DNA from: Calliopum simillimum
Taxonomy: Eukaryota; Arthropoda; Insecta; Diptera; Lauxaniidae
Reading direction: 5' to 3'
Assembly: GCA_951812925.1 (NCBI GenBank)
Contig: OX638371.1
Location: forward strand, 42,010,101-42,074,100
Length of the DNA stretch: 64,000 bases
Of this stretch, positions 34,090 to 45,439 are shown piece after piece. The notes beneath the pieces are model-generated. The model did no database searches. It was not told the DNA's origin and saw only the letters and a program-made list of their open reading frames with translations. The position numbers and the translations under genes were made by a program. How positions within the stretch are numbered: the stretch's first letter is position 1; the number at the start of each line of letters is the position of its first letter.

Positions 34090-34190
34090 TAGCCATTCCA
34101 ATCCGAATCTAGCCTCAGAATTATACTATCACGTATAGTTTTTGAGATATTCTAACCAAAAAGCTCAAAAATACGATTTTTGAGGTCATA
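34090..34190 (+). repeat. Fragment of the 42.6 kb foldback family
   Basis: CGAATCTAGCCTCAGAATTA then CACGTATAGTTTTTGAGATATT matches CGAATCCAACCTCAGAATTG then CGTGTATAGTTTATGAGATATT at about 42843-42893. A CGGATTCAGCAATC patch at 34439 may be a scrap of the opposite arm. Confidence 0.5.
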
Positions 34191-34530
34191 TAGAGGACGC
34201 ACGAAATTGTTGTTTGCTCTTTTCTACTAAATGCATAGCTTAGTACTATTCTTCGGTTTCAAAATAAGCTATGAATTGGTCTTGTATGATTTGTTCTTAA
34301 AAACTTTGATGGTCAAATGACACCGAGGAGTGAAAATTCTTATGTGAATCTATATATTATGTGAAACTAGCGTTTCTCGCACTTTAAATCAAGGATAACT
34401 CGGATCGCAGACGAGGTGGAGCAAATCGGAGGTTATATTCGGATTCAGCAATCAAAAATCTATAAAAATCACATACTCTCATTTCATACTTTTTTAACTT
34501 TTTCAAAAACGCAAGGCTGTGTAATTAAAG

Positions 34531-34914
34531 CGATTGATAAATTATGGGGTTTCCAACGAGAACAAACGTTTTTTACAACTAAGTGTTCATGCAAAAGCGA
34601 ATGTATTGAAGTGGAAGTAATGTGCAAGGATGCCTCTATCTCACAATATGTCACTCGACGATCTTGCATTATCAGTTCATGCACTGTGTCGATGTTTTGT
34701 GGCACAACAACCGATTTTGAACGACCTTCACGGAATTCGTCGGCGACGAATTACGACCAAGATTGAATTCACTATTCCAGCCATATATTGTGGTTTTTGA
34801 TGGTGCTTTATCGCCATACAAAAAACTGAGTTTATCAACACATTCTTGTCGACATAATCCATGTCGAAAGTTGTGAAAAATAATCCAACGAAAACCTTTT
34901 CTTGAAATTTCCAT
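34531..34914 (-). pseudogene. Mariner transposase fragment in two frames
   Basis: The frame from 34914 starts MEISRKGFRWIIFHNFRHGL and continues through ECVDKLSFLYGDKAPSKTTI and SEFNLGR, the first helix-turn-helix of an irritans-like mariner transposase. A deletion and frameshift near 34705-34735 remove the DEFREGRP-like linker. Another frame then gives VPQNIDTVHELIMQ to SLLHEHLVVKNVCSRW and HNLSIA. The catalytic DD34D domain is absent. Non-functional. It retains the segment missing from copy 1, so copy 1 is not derived from it. Confidence 0.85.
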
Positions 34915-34990
34915 TTTTTGGCCAAATTGATTTTCTTAACTCACTGTAAACAATTGTTGCCAGCTCCCAAAATATAAGTAGTGGCCTTTG
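34531..34990 (-). mobile_element. Deleted mariner, copy 2
   Basis: The 5' TIR is shortened to AACTCACTGTAAACA fused to TTGCCAGCTCCCAAAATATA (34937-34970), with about 100 bp lost between. The 3' end stops at HNLSIA and runs into unrelated DNA, so the 3' TIR is missing. It carries more coding sequence than copy 1. Confidence 0.75.
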
Positions 34991-35393
34991 TATTAGGTCA
35001 GTTTGTACCACAGAAACACTAAAGAGTCGAAATTTCATCGCGAAAGCCAAAAAATCGTCAAAAACCAAAATCGCACTTACGGGTTTATTTTGCACTTCCA
35101 CTACGTTGGAACTAAAATGTACCTCGAATTTTGAAAATTCCCCGAAAATATGAAAGATTGTGTCAAAGAAATAAGCATCTTAACCCATTATCTGTTGTTT
35201 GTTTATTTCTTTTTGACCATTTTTTCCCAAAACGTGGTTAGTTATGGATTAAAGTGTTTTACAAAAATATTCTACGAAAAATTTCATTAGGTGCCACAGA
35301 AGAGAAGAAATTCTAAAAACCTGAGAATAACACGAAAAAAAACGTTATAAAAATATTTATTTATAACATTTACTTGGAACATTTTTATCAATA
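34991..35393. other. No gene recognised
   Basis: AT-rich. A segment near 35265-35330 (ATATTCTACGAAAAATTTCA) resembles 16565-16600 (ATGTTCTACCAAAAATTTCA), suggesting another old dispersed repeat. Confidence 0.35.
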
Positions 35394-36186
35394 CCCCGCA
35401 AACCAAACCTTACGACTTTGTCGGAATTCGACTCAGTTGAAACAAACTCAGAACTCTTTCGAAATTTCGTTACGCATTCGTAACTATTTCGTAACGTTTC
35501 GTCGTAATAATTTTTTTAAATTTTTTTTTCGACATTTCGTTACGATTTCTTAACTATTTTGTAAAGATTTTTCATATCAATTTTTCTTTCGACTTGTCGG
35601 AACAAAGTCGGAACTCTTCCGACATTTCGATACAAATTCGTAACTATTTCGTTAAGATGTATCTAAACAATATTTAAACATTTTCTTTCTTTTTTCCATT
35701 TTGTTTGAAAAAATTTTTACGTCAACATTAATTTCACAAATAAAGTAAAAACATTTTAATGTTATTAAATACCGTGAAATATGTTATGTACATATGTATG
35801 ATGGGAAATTTGCAAGAATACGTACGTGTCTTTAGAAAACACACATGCACACTTATATGTTACATAAATTGAATTGAAATAAAAAAAAATAAGAAGAATA
35901 AGACACGAAGTTACGATTTTGTTCCGAAAATTCGTAACGAATTCGTAAAGACACGGCGTTATGAATTCGTAAAGAAACGGCTATACGAATTCGTACCGAC
36001 ACGTCGTAACGATTTCGTAAAGACACGGCGTTACGAATTCGTAAAGAAGAAGCGTTACGAAGTCGTGTCAACTCTCTCATACAAAATTCGTAAAGATTTC
36101 GTAACGAATTCGGTATCGAAATCGGAAAAGTTTGCCGACTCATCGTAACAATTTCGTTACGAAATCGGAACGTTTGGTTTGCTGGG
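35394..36186. mobile_element. MITE of GTTACGAA-rich sequence, copy 1
   Basis: It begins CCCGCAAACCAAACCTTACG and ends CGTTTGGTTTGCTGGG, so its tips are inverse repeats. Both flanks are built of TTCGTAAC/GTTACGAA words that can pair across an AT-rich centre. Near 35930-36065 the sequence is a tandem array of five or so 24 bp units (ATTCGTAAAGACACGGCGTT). The 118-residue minus-strand frame with repeated LRIRNAVS only reflects this array and is not a gene. Confidence 0.8.
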
Positions 36187-36197
36187 TATGTACATTG

Positions 36198-37010
36198 CCC
36201 GCAAACCAAACCTTACGACTTTGTCGGAATTTCGACTCAGTCGAAACAAAGTCGGAGCTCTTCCGAAATTTCGTTACGCATTCGTAACTATTTCGTAACG
36301 TTTCGTCGTAATAATTTTTTAAATTTTTCTTTCGACATTTCGTTACGATTTCTTAACTATTTCGTAAATATATTTCATATCAATTTTTCTTTCAACTTGT
36401 CGGAACAAAGTCGGAACTCTTCCGACATTTCGATACGAATTCGTAACTATTTCGTTAAGGTTTATCTAAACAATATTTAAACAATTTCTTTCTTTTTTCC
36501 ATTTTGTTTGCAAAAATTTTTACGACAATATTCAATCATATGGTTAATAAAATATATATTTCACAAACAAAATAACAACATTTTGTTGTTATTAAATACC
36601 GTGAAATATGTTATGTATGTATGATAGGAAATTTACAAGGATACGTACATGCTTTAGAAAACACACATGCACACTTATATATTACATAAATTGAACTGAA
36701 ATAAAAAAAAAAAATAGGAAGAACAAGACACGAAGTTACGATTTTGTTCCGAAAATTCGTAACGAATTCGTAAAGACACGGCGTTATGAATTCGTAAAGA
36801 AACGGCGTTACGAATTCGTACCGACACGTCGTAACGATTTCGCAAAGACACGGCGTTACGAATTCATAAAGAAAAAGCGTTACGAAGTCGTGTCAACCCT
36901 CTCATACAAAATTCGTAAAGATTTCGTAACGAATTCGGTATCGAAATCGGAAAAGTTTGCCGACTTGTCGTAACAATTTCGTTACGAAATCGGAACGTTG
37001 GTTTGCTGGG
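36198..37010. mobile_element. MITE of GTTACGAA-rich sequence, copy 2
   Basis: A direct repeat of the preceding element with the same tips and the same 24 bp array (about 36765-36890), separated by only 11 bp (TATGTACATTG). Identity looks high, with small indels. Either a tandem duplication or two insertions at adjacent sites; I could not read target duplications that would decide. Confidence 0.85.
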
Positions 37011-37021
37011 TTTTCAGAAGT

Positions 37022-37540
37022 AGAGCCGTGCTTTTTTTCGTGGCCCTCGAGCCTTTACTCTTCAACGACGGGCTGGGGCTTTGAAATCGAGTTTTGAGCG
37101 GGCTCTGTGAAGGGCCGGGCCTAACAACAAAAGCCCGAAAATTAGAGGCCCGTTAATCACGCGAAGGTTGAGAAGCATAAACTTGGAAAAAATTCTGTTC
37201 TTACATAAAAATAAGTGTAAAATAATGTAAGGCTAAGAAAGACAATGGAGTAAGTCAAGTCAAACAAATCGACTCACTAGATTCGACCAAAAACTCAAAT
37301 AAGCAATTCATGTATAATATTTTTTTTTTTCTTCATTTGAAAATCATTGATTTAGCTTCATCAATAAGTTAAAATTTTTTTAAATCATAAAAAATGTGTG
37401 AATATGTATTAATATGGTAGTATCAGGCTGGGCTGGGCCGGGCTCATGCCTCGACAAAAAATACTCGTGCGGGCCCGGACCTTATTTCGTGTTCGTACCG
37501 GGCCGGGCCTAAAAATAAGGCCCGCGCCCAGCTTTTTTAG
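37022..37540. mobile_element. GC-rich GGGCCGGGCC repeat, hAT-like
   Basis: Two GC-rich blocks (37022-37165 and 37425-37540) with GGGCCGGGCCTAA and its inverse flank an AT-rich centre. The contrast with the surrounding DNA is strong. The pattern GGGCTGGGCCGGGCTC-AAAAA with AGGCCCG resembles the ends of a repeat family seen in many insects. The hAT assignment is tentative, and the two ends are diverged. Confidence 0.5.
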
Positions 37541-39124
37541 CAAGTTTCATAACGATAGCTGCTTTAGATTTAAAATTTAACTAGTAGTGTGGAAATTACA
37601 TTATTATTACCGCTTTTTTGTTCTGAATACATCGAAATACATCGCTGAAATGAAAACAGTAAGTAAATTTGTATCTTTCGGATATAAGGCAAATGCAAAC
37701 TATCAAAGAAAAAATATTTGAATTTCCAAATCACAAGCAGTGACTTTTAAGACTTTTTTTTTTTTCTACAGGAATAATGCTAGTTATTGATACAATAGAA
37801 TTGTACCTAAATATCCGTATATCTATCACTTATCAGCGAGACGCGATCATAAAGTTAAGCCGTATTATTCAGCAAGATACAAACTGAAACTTTTAATTGG
37901 TCATGCCACACTACTGGATTCAATAGAATGATGGAGCAAAATGATTCTTCACGTTTTTTTGGCACAAGCGCTTGATTACTTAGAAAGGGTTCATTTATTT
38001 AAATTTTGATTGCTTTTATTTAGTCATTTTGATAAACCGCAAGCAAAAGTTAAATATTTGAGATAATAAATTACAATGACCAACAAATCGATGTAAAATG
38101 AGCAAAGGTGAGGTGAGGTGAAGCTAATCTTGCAATCGAAAAAAGTTCTAGGCCAGATACAATTTTAATACTACACAAATAAAAATTTGAAGAATATTAA
38201 GCCCAACTATAGAGCAATACTCGTATATAATTTTTAATTTCCATATGGAAGCACAACTATAAACGTGCTTGCGAAACAACTGATATCTTCACTAATGGCT
38301 GATACAGTATTTTTGCTTTTAGTGAATTCCAAATGTGCCTCAGATACAGTATACTTAAAGTAATCAAAATTCGAACATTCAGGGGAAACTTGTCTAATGA
38401 CTTTTTTGATTATCCCATTATAACAAATTTTAAGCAAAAAGATTTATCTTTGTATTACAAATGTTGAATCTTTATCTGTTTTCTAAGCACAAAACAAGTG
38501 TTTTAGAGTATAAAAAATAAATGATAAAAAAAGACGAAAATAGAACAATTTTAATAAGTGCTCAATGTGTTTAGCACGCTTTTCGAAAAATCTTAAGGAT
38601 GAGATAATTTAATGACAATTTAAATGCTAATCTTAACACAACAAAAACGTTCTGTTTTGGAAGGACGCATTAATCCTGTTTAATCTTAAATTGTATTGCT
38701 GAGCTTACTTTGTTTTCGTATTAACATTATGGGTACATAAGATTGTGTTTTACAAGCATAGATCAAATCAGTAGAGAGAATGCAAATAACAAAATGAATT
38801 CAGATAATTTGAAAATAAATGCTTAAATGATACTCATTGGCTTTTGGGTTGTGATTACAAATTCAAATATCATTACACATAAACTTTTTTTGAAAAGATT
38901 TCAATTGGCATAGTGGTTACAAAATTAAAGTTGCTTGGAATTTCGTTCTTAGGGCACCTAAAATTTCCTTTAAATTTAAGTTTGTTATTTGTAAAAAATA
39001 ATCTATTTTAGCCTTTTGCTCCCTGCAGATAACACAGTGTAATAAGAAATTCTTTCAGAAATGAACCAAAAAACCCCCCAAGAGATTATGAGTTGGATAC
39101 ATACAAGCATTACTAGTTTACCAT
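37541..39124. other. No gene recognised
   Basis: AT-rich. The minus frame at 38234-38437 is unrecognised. A short AGGTGAGGTGAGGTGA repeat lies at about 38107. Confidence 0.35.
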
Positions 39125-39320
39125 TTCTGGTGCCAATGATCTGGACGGAACCGATGAATCACAACTCATCAAATTGCTACGCTTGCGGAACTTGTACAAA
39201 AAAAATAAGGAATAAAGACTCTTACACATGGTGAAAACAATCCAGTGCCTAGAGTACCAAGCCCGAATGTGACATCAGCTATCATTATGAAACTCCATTG
39301 GATTATATTTCTATGTACCG
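39125..39320 (+). pseudogene. Decayed ORF fragment of an uncharacterised insect repeat
   Basis: The plus strand reads VPMIWTEPMNHNSSNCYACG, then a stop after KDSYTW. A second phase reads NPVPRVPSPNVTSAIIMKLH. The pattern VPM-x-W-x-EP-x-NH with CY-x-C, followed by a proline-rich SPN-type stretch, recalls uncharacterised ORFs repeated in insect genomes; this is from memory and tentative. It has at least two stops and one frameshift. It lies about 90 bp left of a GGGGCCGTCC terminus and 350 bp left of another TE ORF fragment. Confidence 0.4.
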
Positions 39321-39410
39321 ACCTGAGCCCAGTGTTTGTAAGATATCGCGAAAATTTGTTGGTGGAGCAAAAACATGTTTGAAGACAATTATCAAGAAAA
39401 GGAGGCAAGG

Positions 39411-39500
39411 GGCCGTCCATAAAGGACGTCACGGCTTGAGGGGGAGCCTAGCAAAATGTGATGATTTGTAATCGGGAGGGGGGGGGGGGAATAATAAATC
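39411..39500 (+). mobile_element. GGGGCCGTCC-type element terminus
   Basis: GGGGCCGTCCATAAAGGACG TCACGG followed by GAGGGGG and a run of G near 39477-39489. The start matches the TIR of the element at 27449 (GGGGCTGTCCATAAA) and, inverted, the sequence at 59010-59095. Taken as one end of a DNA element whose other end was not found nearby. Confidence 0.5.
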
Positions 39501-39671
39501 CAGTTGAGTAATTTTCATGCCGAAAACTTTCTTATTCCATATGATTAATTTTGCCTTTCAGTCCAACAAGATCACATCTAAATATTTCGAAGAGTATTGC
39601 ACAAGAAGCCGAGTAATGTATTGCCAAAAACTCGACCCATCAGAATAGCAGCAAAGCGTCAAAGATAATGG

Positions 39672-39842
39672 ATGGCCATCTTAACCGACGATCAAGTGGA
39701 TTGGCTGGACGAGGACGATTTAGATTTGACTGGTTTAGTGGATATTCCGAAGGAAAAGGCGAACAACGAAGAATCGGAAACTATTTCGATAAAGCCAGCA
39801 GATATGCATTTATTTCACTGTTTTAAAAAAAAGGATAAATAG
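39672..39842 (+). pseudogene. Short TE-derived ORF, copy 1
   Basis: A 56-codon frame from ATG at 39672: DDQVDWLDEDDLDLTGLVDI followed by PKEKANNEESETISIKPAD. It is acidic and ends in a basic KKKDK tail. Clearly homologous to the frame at 58369-58560, with about 60 percent identical residues over the first 44. The preceding sequence (TTTTGCCTTTCAG near 39550) looks like a splice acceptor, and the ATG may be internal to a longer protein. I do not recognise the family. Association with the GGGGCCGTCC terminus at 39411 suggests it belongs to that DNA element. Confidence 0.45.
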
Positions 39843-40234
39843 TTCTTAACTGAACGACGGCTACAAATTATTTGATCTAAAATATGTTAAGAAATAATGA
39901 AAACCATCGATTTGGCACATAACGCAGAAGATTTTTGTATCAAAAATATCTTTATTTGCCTTAGTAATTTCATATTCTTTATCCGAATTTTTTCATCTTT
40001 CTGATAACTTATCTGGACTCTGGACATCAGACTAAAATTCGGGACAATCCCTACAATTCCAGACCATCTGGCAACCCTAGTGTATATCCCCTTTCCTAGC
40101 TTTTTACAGTGAATGGGTAACACAGGCACACAAAAAAAAAGGCAATACCCAGAAGTCCATCCCACAGGTCCCATGTATTGGCTGGCGCTGAGCTCGAAAA
40201 TCGAATTTTTTAGAAAAAAAAAATTTTGGATTTC

Positions 40235-40930
40235 CCGCTAGTGCCCCCTTAATACTCCTTAGGGGTTAAAATTATACTTGTTCTAAAAATTTCAAAAGTG
40301 TGCATATTTCTAGATTTGTATGTGCTCTGAAAGCAAACATAATGTCAAAAAATAATTTGAAGCACCTAGTCACCCCCTAGTTGTCCCCTATAGCCCCCCC
40401 AAGAGAGATGAAATAACGCTTTTTTCAAAATTTATAAGGAATGTATATTTGTAGGTTTTTTGGTGGGCTGGAACAGAAGATAACGAAAAAAAATAATTTT
40501 AATAGCACAGGTTCAACCTAACACCCCCTCTAAGGGTGTTAAAATTTCACGTTTCATAAAAATATAAAATGTATATAAATTTTTTGGGTTTTTTGGTGCT
40601 CGGAACCTGAAAATGATGTTAAAAAATTATTTCATAGACCAAGTAACCCCTTAGCACCCCTTTATAGCTCCCTTAAGGGTTGAAATTGGGTTTTTTATAA
40701 GAATTAAATATGTATGTGCATATTTGGGTTTTTTGGTGAGCAGGAATCAAGTTCAACGATAAAAAATAATTCCAGTATGACAGGCACTCCCTAACACCCC
40801 CTGCAACGGGGTTAAAATTACACTTCTTATAAAAATATATATGAATTTCTAGGTTTTTTGGTGCTCTGAAGCCGAATACGACGTTGAAAGAAAATTTCAA
40901 GCAACCAGTAACCTCGAAGCGCTTCCTAGA
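40235..40930 (+). repeat. Diverged minisatellite, unit 125-140 bp
   Basis: GGTTTTTTGGTG recurs at about 40454, 40587, 40727 and 40852. Each copy is followed by a CTCGGAA-like stretch, AAAAAATAATTT, a run such as CCTAACACCCCCT, then GGGGTTAAAATT and ATAAAAATATA. Five or so degenerate tandem units. Frames in it are spurious. Confidence 0.75.
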
Positions 40931-41299
40931 AAGGGGCAAGCATCCCCAATAACTACATTACTTCTTTCCAGCAAGTATGTGTGTATAATAAAAAACCAAA
41001 TGGTCATAACTTTTTAAGGAAAAATCGTAGATAACCGCTCAATAACTAATGCTGTAGATAGGGAATAGTACTATATGATGCAGTTTTTAAAATAGAGCAG
41101 AAGAATTTTTTTCATTCTGTACATAACCTCAAACATAGCAAAAAACAGTGTTTTTTTACCAACATAATTTTTAGGTTAGAATATTTCAGAGCCGAAACAA
41201 GTTACAGATATAATTCAGAATGGAATTAAAAGAAAAAGACTAATACTTTGAAGTGACATACTAGATTTTACTATAAAAATTTATTTTTTCCGGATTGGG
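40931..41299. other. No gene recognised
   Basis: AT-rich. TTTTTAGGTTAGAATATTTC near 41170 resembles the TTTTTAGGTTAGGATATCT segment in the foldbacks at 27.9 and 43.1 kb, so this is probably an eroded member of that group. Confidence 0.35.
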
Positions 41300-42010
41300 C
41301 AACCCTAGTGTTGCAATCTGGCAACTGCCAGCTCTATCGTAAAGTTTGACATTTTTGAGGTTATACGTACTCAGAACATTTTGACATACGAGCGCTATTT
41401 GTGTTGTTTACAGTAACTTAAAAGATTCATCTCGCCCAAAAAATGGAATTAAATCGTGAAAATTTTCGTGCGATTATTTTTTAAGACTTTCGACGTGGAT
41501 AACACAACAACAGTGCATCGATGAACTTAATTCAAATTTTGGCGATGAAGCTCCATCAAGAACCAGTGTTTATCGATGGTATGGTGAATTCAACCGAGGT
41601 CGTTGTTCACTCCAAGACGAATTTCGTGAAGGTCGTCCAAAATCAGTTGTTGTTCCGGAAACCATTGATGCTGTGCGCCAACTGATATTGCAAGATCGTC
41701 ATGTGACCTATCGTGAGATTGAGACAACCTTAGGCATTAGTGGTACCAGCGTACATTCAATATTGCATGAACACCTGGCCGTAAAAAAGGTTTGTTCTCG
41801 TTGGATACCCCATAATTTATCAATTGCTTAAATTATCAATGGAAAAATTGATTTTCTTAACTCACTGTAAACAAAACAAATAGCACTTGTACATCAAAAC
41901 GTTGTGAGTACGTTTATGCTAAAAAATGTCAAGCTTTATGATGGTGTTGCCAGATTTTAGCTATTGACATTCATTAGTGTTGCCAGTTCCCGAAATATAA
42001 ATAGTGCCCC
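41300..42010 (+). mobile_element. Internally deleted mariner, copy 3
   Basis: Long TIRs: left AGTGTTGCAATCTGGCAAC to TTGTTTACAGTAACTTAAAA (41308-41424), right AACTCACTGTAAACAAAACA to AGTTCCCGAAATATAAATAG (41858-42006). It contains a transposase gene that ends at the same point as copy 1. Opposite orientation to copies 1 and 2. Confidence 0.85.
41443..41831 (+). pseudogene. Mariner transposase N-terminal half, broken
   Basis: It opens MELNRENFRAIIF, then has a stop, DFRRG and a one-base deletion within about 30 bases. The frame is then open to the end: CIDELNSNFGDEAPSRTSVY, RWYGEFNRGR, DEFREGRPKSVVVPE, HVTYREIETTLGISGTSVHS, CSRWIPHNLSIA and a stop at 41829-41831. This is the paired helix-turn-helix region of an irritans-type mariner. 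The DD34D catalytic domain is entirely missing and the stop is followed by the 3' TIR with the same sequence as in copy 1 (AATT-TCAATG-AAAAATTGAT). The open part has no in-frame ATG near its start, which is why it is easy to overlook. Confidence 0.9.
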
Positions 42011-42591
42011 TCGTAACTTTAAAAATAGCGAAAAACGGTGTTTTTTTAACTTTTATGATATCTCGAAAGCAATAAGCATTAGAGCATTTTCGGAGCAGAT
42101 TCGGCATCAACGAAAAAAATTCGTTGGATTACATTGGCTTAGTCAAAAGAACCGAACTTTTATATTTGCTTGAGTGCTACTGAAAGACCAACATAAAACA
42201 ATTGACAAAAAATCGAATCAAAAACAAAGTGCTCTGAGTGTTTTGAAATTTTTTGTTGAAAACATGTCCAAGCACGATGTTGAACAAATCCCGAAAAAAA
42301 AATTGGGGTACTCGAAACTTTTTATAAATCGCCAAAAGACTGTTTGGCGTTCTTAAGCATAGATTAATTGAAAATAACTGCGACTGAAATTTAAAAGCTG
42401 TGGCGTTACAACCAATAAAGTTTGTGGTTTTCTGAAATTGTCTCAACAAAAAATATTTATTTGTTCTATTAGAGCGAAAGTTACATGAAAGTTCTTACTC
42501 GTAAATAGTTAAAAAAAGCCGTCTTATGGGATAGATGCAGCTCATACTGCAGTCGTTAGGCAAGCAAATGTCTACCCAAATTTAAGTCATT

Positions 42592-43549
42592 GCTCACACT
42601 GCTCCTGAAGCATCATTAAGTTTATCTAAAATGGCAACGTATACTGAATGTCTCCGAGTGTTTGTAATGTTATTCTGATGAAATATCACTTTGAATCAAA
42701 ATCCTAGCTGATTTCTTTATGAAAATATCTCGATTTTTCCAATTGGATCATTTTCCCATACAAAAGAAAAAAAAAAAATTTTTAACTACATTAAACAAAA
42801 ATTAAAATAATCACAATCGATGTGTTTTGCGATGCTAAACGCGAATCCAACCTCAGAATTGCTCTATCGTGTATAGTTTATGAGATATTGTAACCTAAAG
42901 ACCAAAAAAGTCGTTTTTTGACATTTTTTGAAGCTATATAACTATGTAACATATCATTTATTCGTCAAATGTGGATTAGATACTAAAAAGCCTTAATTTT
43001 TGCCCTTAAAACCTAATTTAAATTATATTTATATCTTGATGCTTCTATGAGATATCGTAGACCGAAATATTGTCAAAACGGGTTTTTTGCACTTTTGTGT
43101 CTTTTTAGGTTAGGATATCTTTGAGGAAAAAAAAGATATCAACATAATTTCAAGTATTTAAGCCACATTTAACGAATAAATGATATGTTACATAGTTATA
43201 TAGTTCAGTTATATAGCTTCAAAAAATGGCAAAAAACGACTTTTTTGGTTTTTAGGTTACAATATCTCATAAACTATACACGATAGAGCAATTCTGAGGT
43301 TGGATTCGCGTTCAGCATCGCAAAACATATCGATTGTGATTATTTTAATTTTTGTTTAATGTAGTTAAAAAAAAATTTTTTTTCTTTTTGTATGGGAAAA
43401 TGCCCCAATTGGAAAAATCGAGATATTTTCAAAAAGAAATCAGCTACGATTTTGATTCAAAGTGATATTTCATCAGAATAACATTTCAAACACTCGGAGA
43501 CATTCAGTATACGTTGCCATTTTGGATGCTTCAGGAGCAGTGTGTGCTC
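42592..43549. mobile_element. Foldback element, arms about 0.39 kb
   Basis: GCTCACACTGCTCCTGAAGC at the left is inverted at the right (GCTTCAGGAGCAGTGTGTGC). The arms match with few changes through CGTATACTGAATGTCTCCGA and CTCTATCGTGTATAGTTTATG to ATGTAACATATCATTTATTC. The loop of about 170 bp (43000-43165) shares GATATCGTAGAC-GAAAT and GTTTTTTGCACTTTT with the loop of the 27449 element. No ORF is supported. Confidence 0.85.
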
Positions 43550-45439
43550 TGATCATTCCATAACTTATGAAAGAGTGTTGTCCTTAAGTTTTTAGACATA
43601 CAAACAGTTGGAGAAGTTTCCTCATTGAATATTGTTGGTATTGGTTTATTTTTCCTTTACTTAAATCAAATGCTATATTAAGTTTTTCTTAATTATAGCG
43701 TTAATTATAAGTAATATTATCATGCAAAAACAAACAACAAAAAAACTAGATCCAAAAATGTTTATTTTTCTAAACAGATAACTTTAGTTGTCGGCTAAGC
43801 GACAAAAAAGCAATAACAATGCGTAAACGCCATTTATTGGACAGGCAGGCTAGAGAGTTCCATATATGGTTCACAATAAAGGATTTCAATTCAACTTAAA
43901 TAAACTTGTTTATGTTACAATGCAGCATATGATTTGTGAATGCAAAAGTTATGTCAAATTAACGTCAATGACGCTCGCAAAATTCTCATTTTATATTAAC
44001 GAATACGTTAGAGACAAGCACCACACTGCGTACATACAAATATGTAATTTAGCAAAAATAAGTGTGTTCTCTTACAGATTATTTTTTTATCAAATTCATT
44101 TTTAACTCAAATATTCAGCTTCTTAAAAGACATGTATATTCCACAATTATCAATTTTATATTCCGAAAGCAATTGTATCAGTTTTCATAGAAATTGTAAA
44201 ATTAATTCATTTAACTGCATTAAATAAATCACTTGACTAAATGATGTCCCATAATTCACGCAAGATTTGCGGTAAAGTTTTGGCACTAAAAAAAAGTAAA
44301 AAGTTTAACAGCTGACTTTTCTTATTTAAAATTAATGAAAAAATTATATGCATTATACACTAATAGTGATAAAAATTCAATATTGTAAGTATTTTCCTCT
44401 ATCTTATAGCGTAATACATCATTCTTTTGTTGAGGATTTTCGGCCAAAACCAAAGTGTTTAAGTTTTCACTTTTCACACACATCCCCCACAAAAGTTGCT
44501 TTTATTTGTATGTACTGTAAGATGGTTTTTATTATAAGAATACTAAGCACCATAATGTAGTTTTCACGTAACAATGCAACGACGAGTGTTAACGTGCGAT
44601 TAAAGGTGATCCAAATATTTATACACAACTGAGCCTTTGCAACAGAATTGCTTGCAGGATGCTAAAATGACTTTTCGATAACATATCAGAGCAAATAATT
44701 TGTATAACCAAATAACAATACAAAATGTGTCAAAAATAACCCTTATTCACTTACCATCGACAACATTTAGCAGTAGCTGAAGGTATACCGGTGCCGGTAG
44801 TATTTTTTCTTTTTTTTTTGTATTTTTATCGCCTTAAGCTGCATTGTTAACCCCTGGACCGCGGAAGAGTAAGATAGGCGGTATACTTGCCTGCCTGTCC
44901 TTGAGTAGTATTTTGAACATGGGCTTTCTACTTAATACCCATACGTTTGCAGTAAATACTTGTATGAGCATTTTTATTTTTATATATTTTTTTTATAATG
45001 TTGCAAATTTCCTGTGGCATGATGGATGTCCGTTGTCGTTATGTGAAATGATTTCCCTAACTGCGGTAATTAAAGCAGCTTTCTTCTATAGACTCAGCCA
45101 ATTGTCGTATAGCTCACAGCGTGATACGCATTGAAATCAAAATGGAATTTTAAATTTTTTGAGTGTGTGAGTTTTTTTGATGGTTAAGTAAAAAAATATA
45201 TTTCTAACTTGCGCTAAATGGTGCAAAAAATTTAGCTTATTTCCGATGGTAAATTGGGTACAAGTGAGAAATAAAACAAAGATGAATAAGGGGACTTGCT
45301 CAAAGCAAAGTTCTTAAAGTAAAGCTGGTGAGAATGAATATGGTACACATAGTAAAAAAAAGTAATAGAAGACTATCATATTTTTTTCATTAGCAACGAT
45401 TTTTAAAATATCTTGAAAATTAAAAAAAAAAAAAACACA
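43550..45439. other. No gene recognised
   Basis: AT-rich with several short unrecognised plus frames (43866, 44348 and 44844). About 44775-44930 is less AT-rich, with a TACCGGTGCCGGTA near-palindrome, but nothing definable. Confidence 0.35.

Noticed and set aside
35853..36209. A 118-codon minus-strand frame with repeated LRIRNAVS-like units, the longest frame in the window
   Set aside because: It follows exactly the 24 bp tandem array (a multiple of three), so openness and repetition come from the DNA repeat of a MITE, not from a protein.
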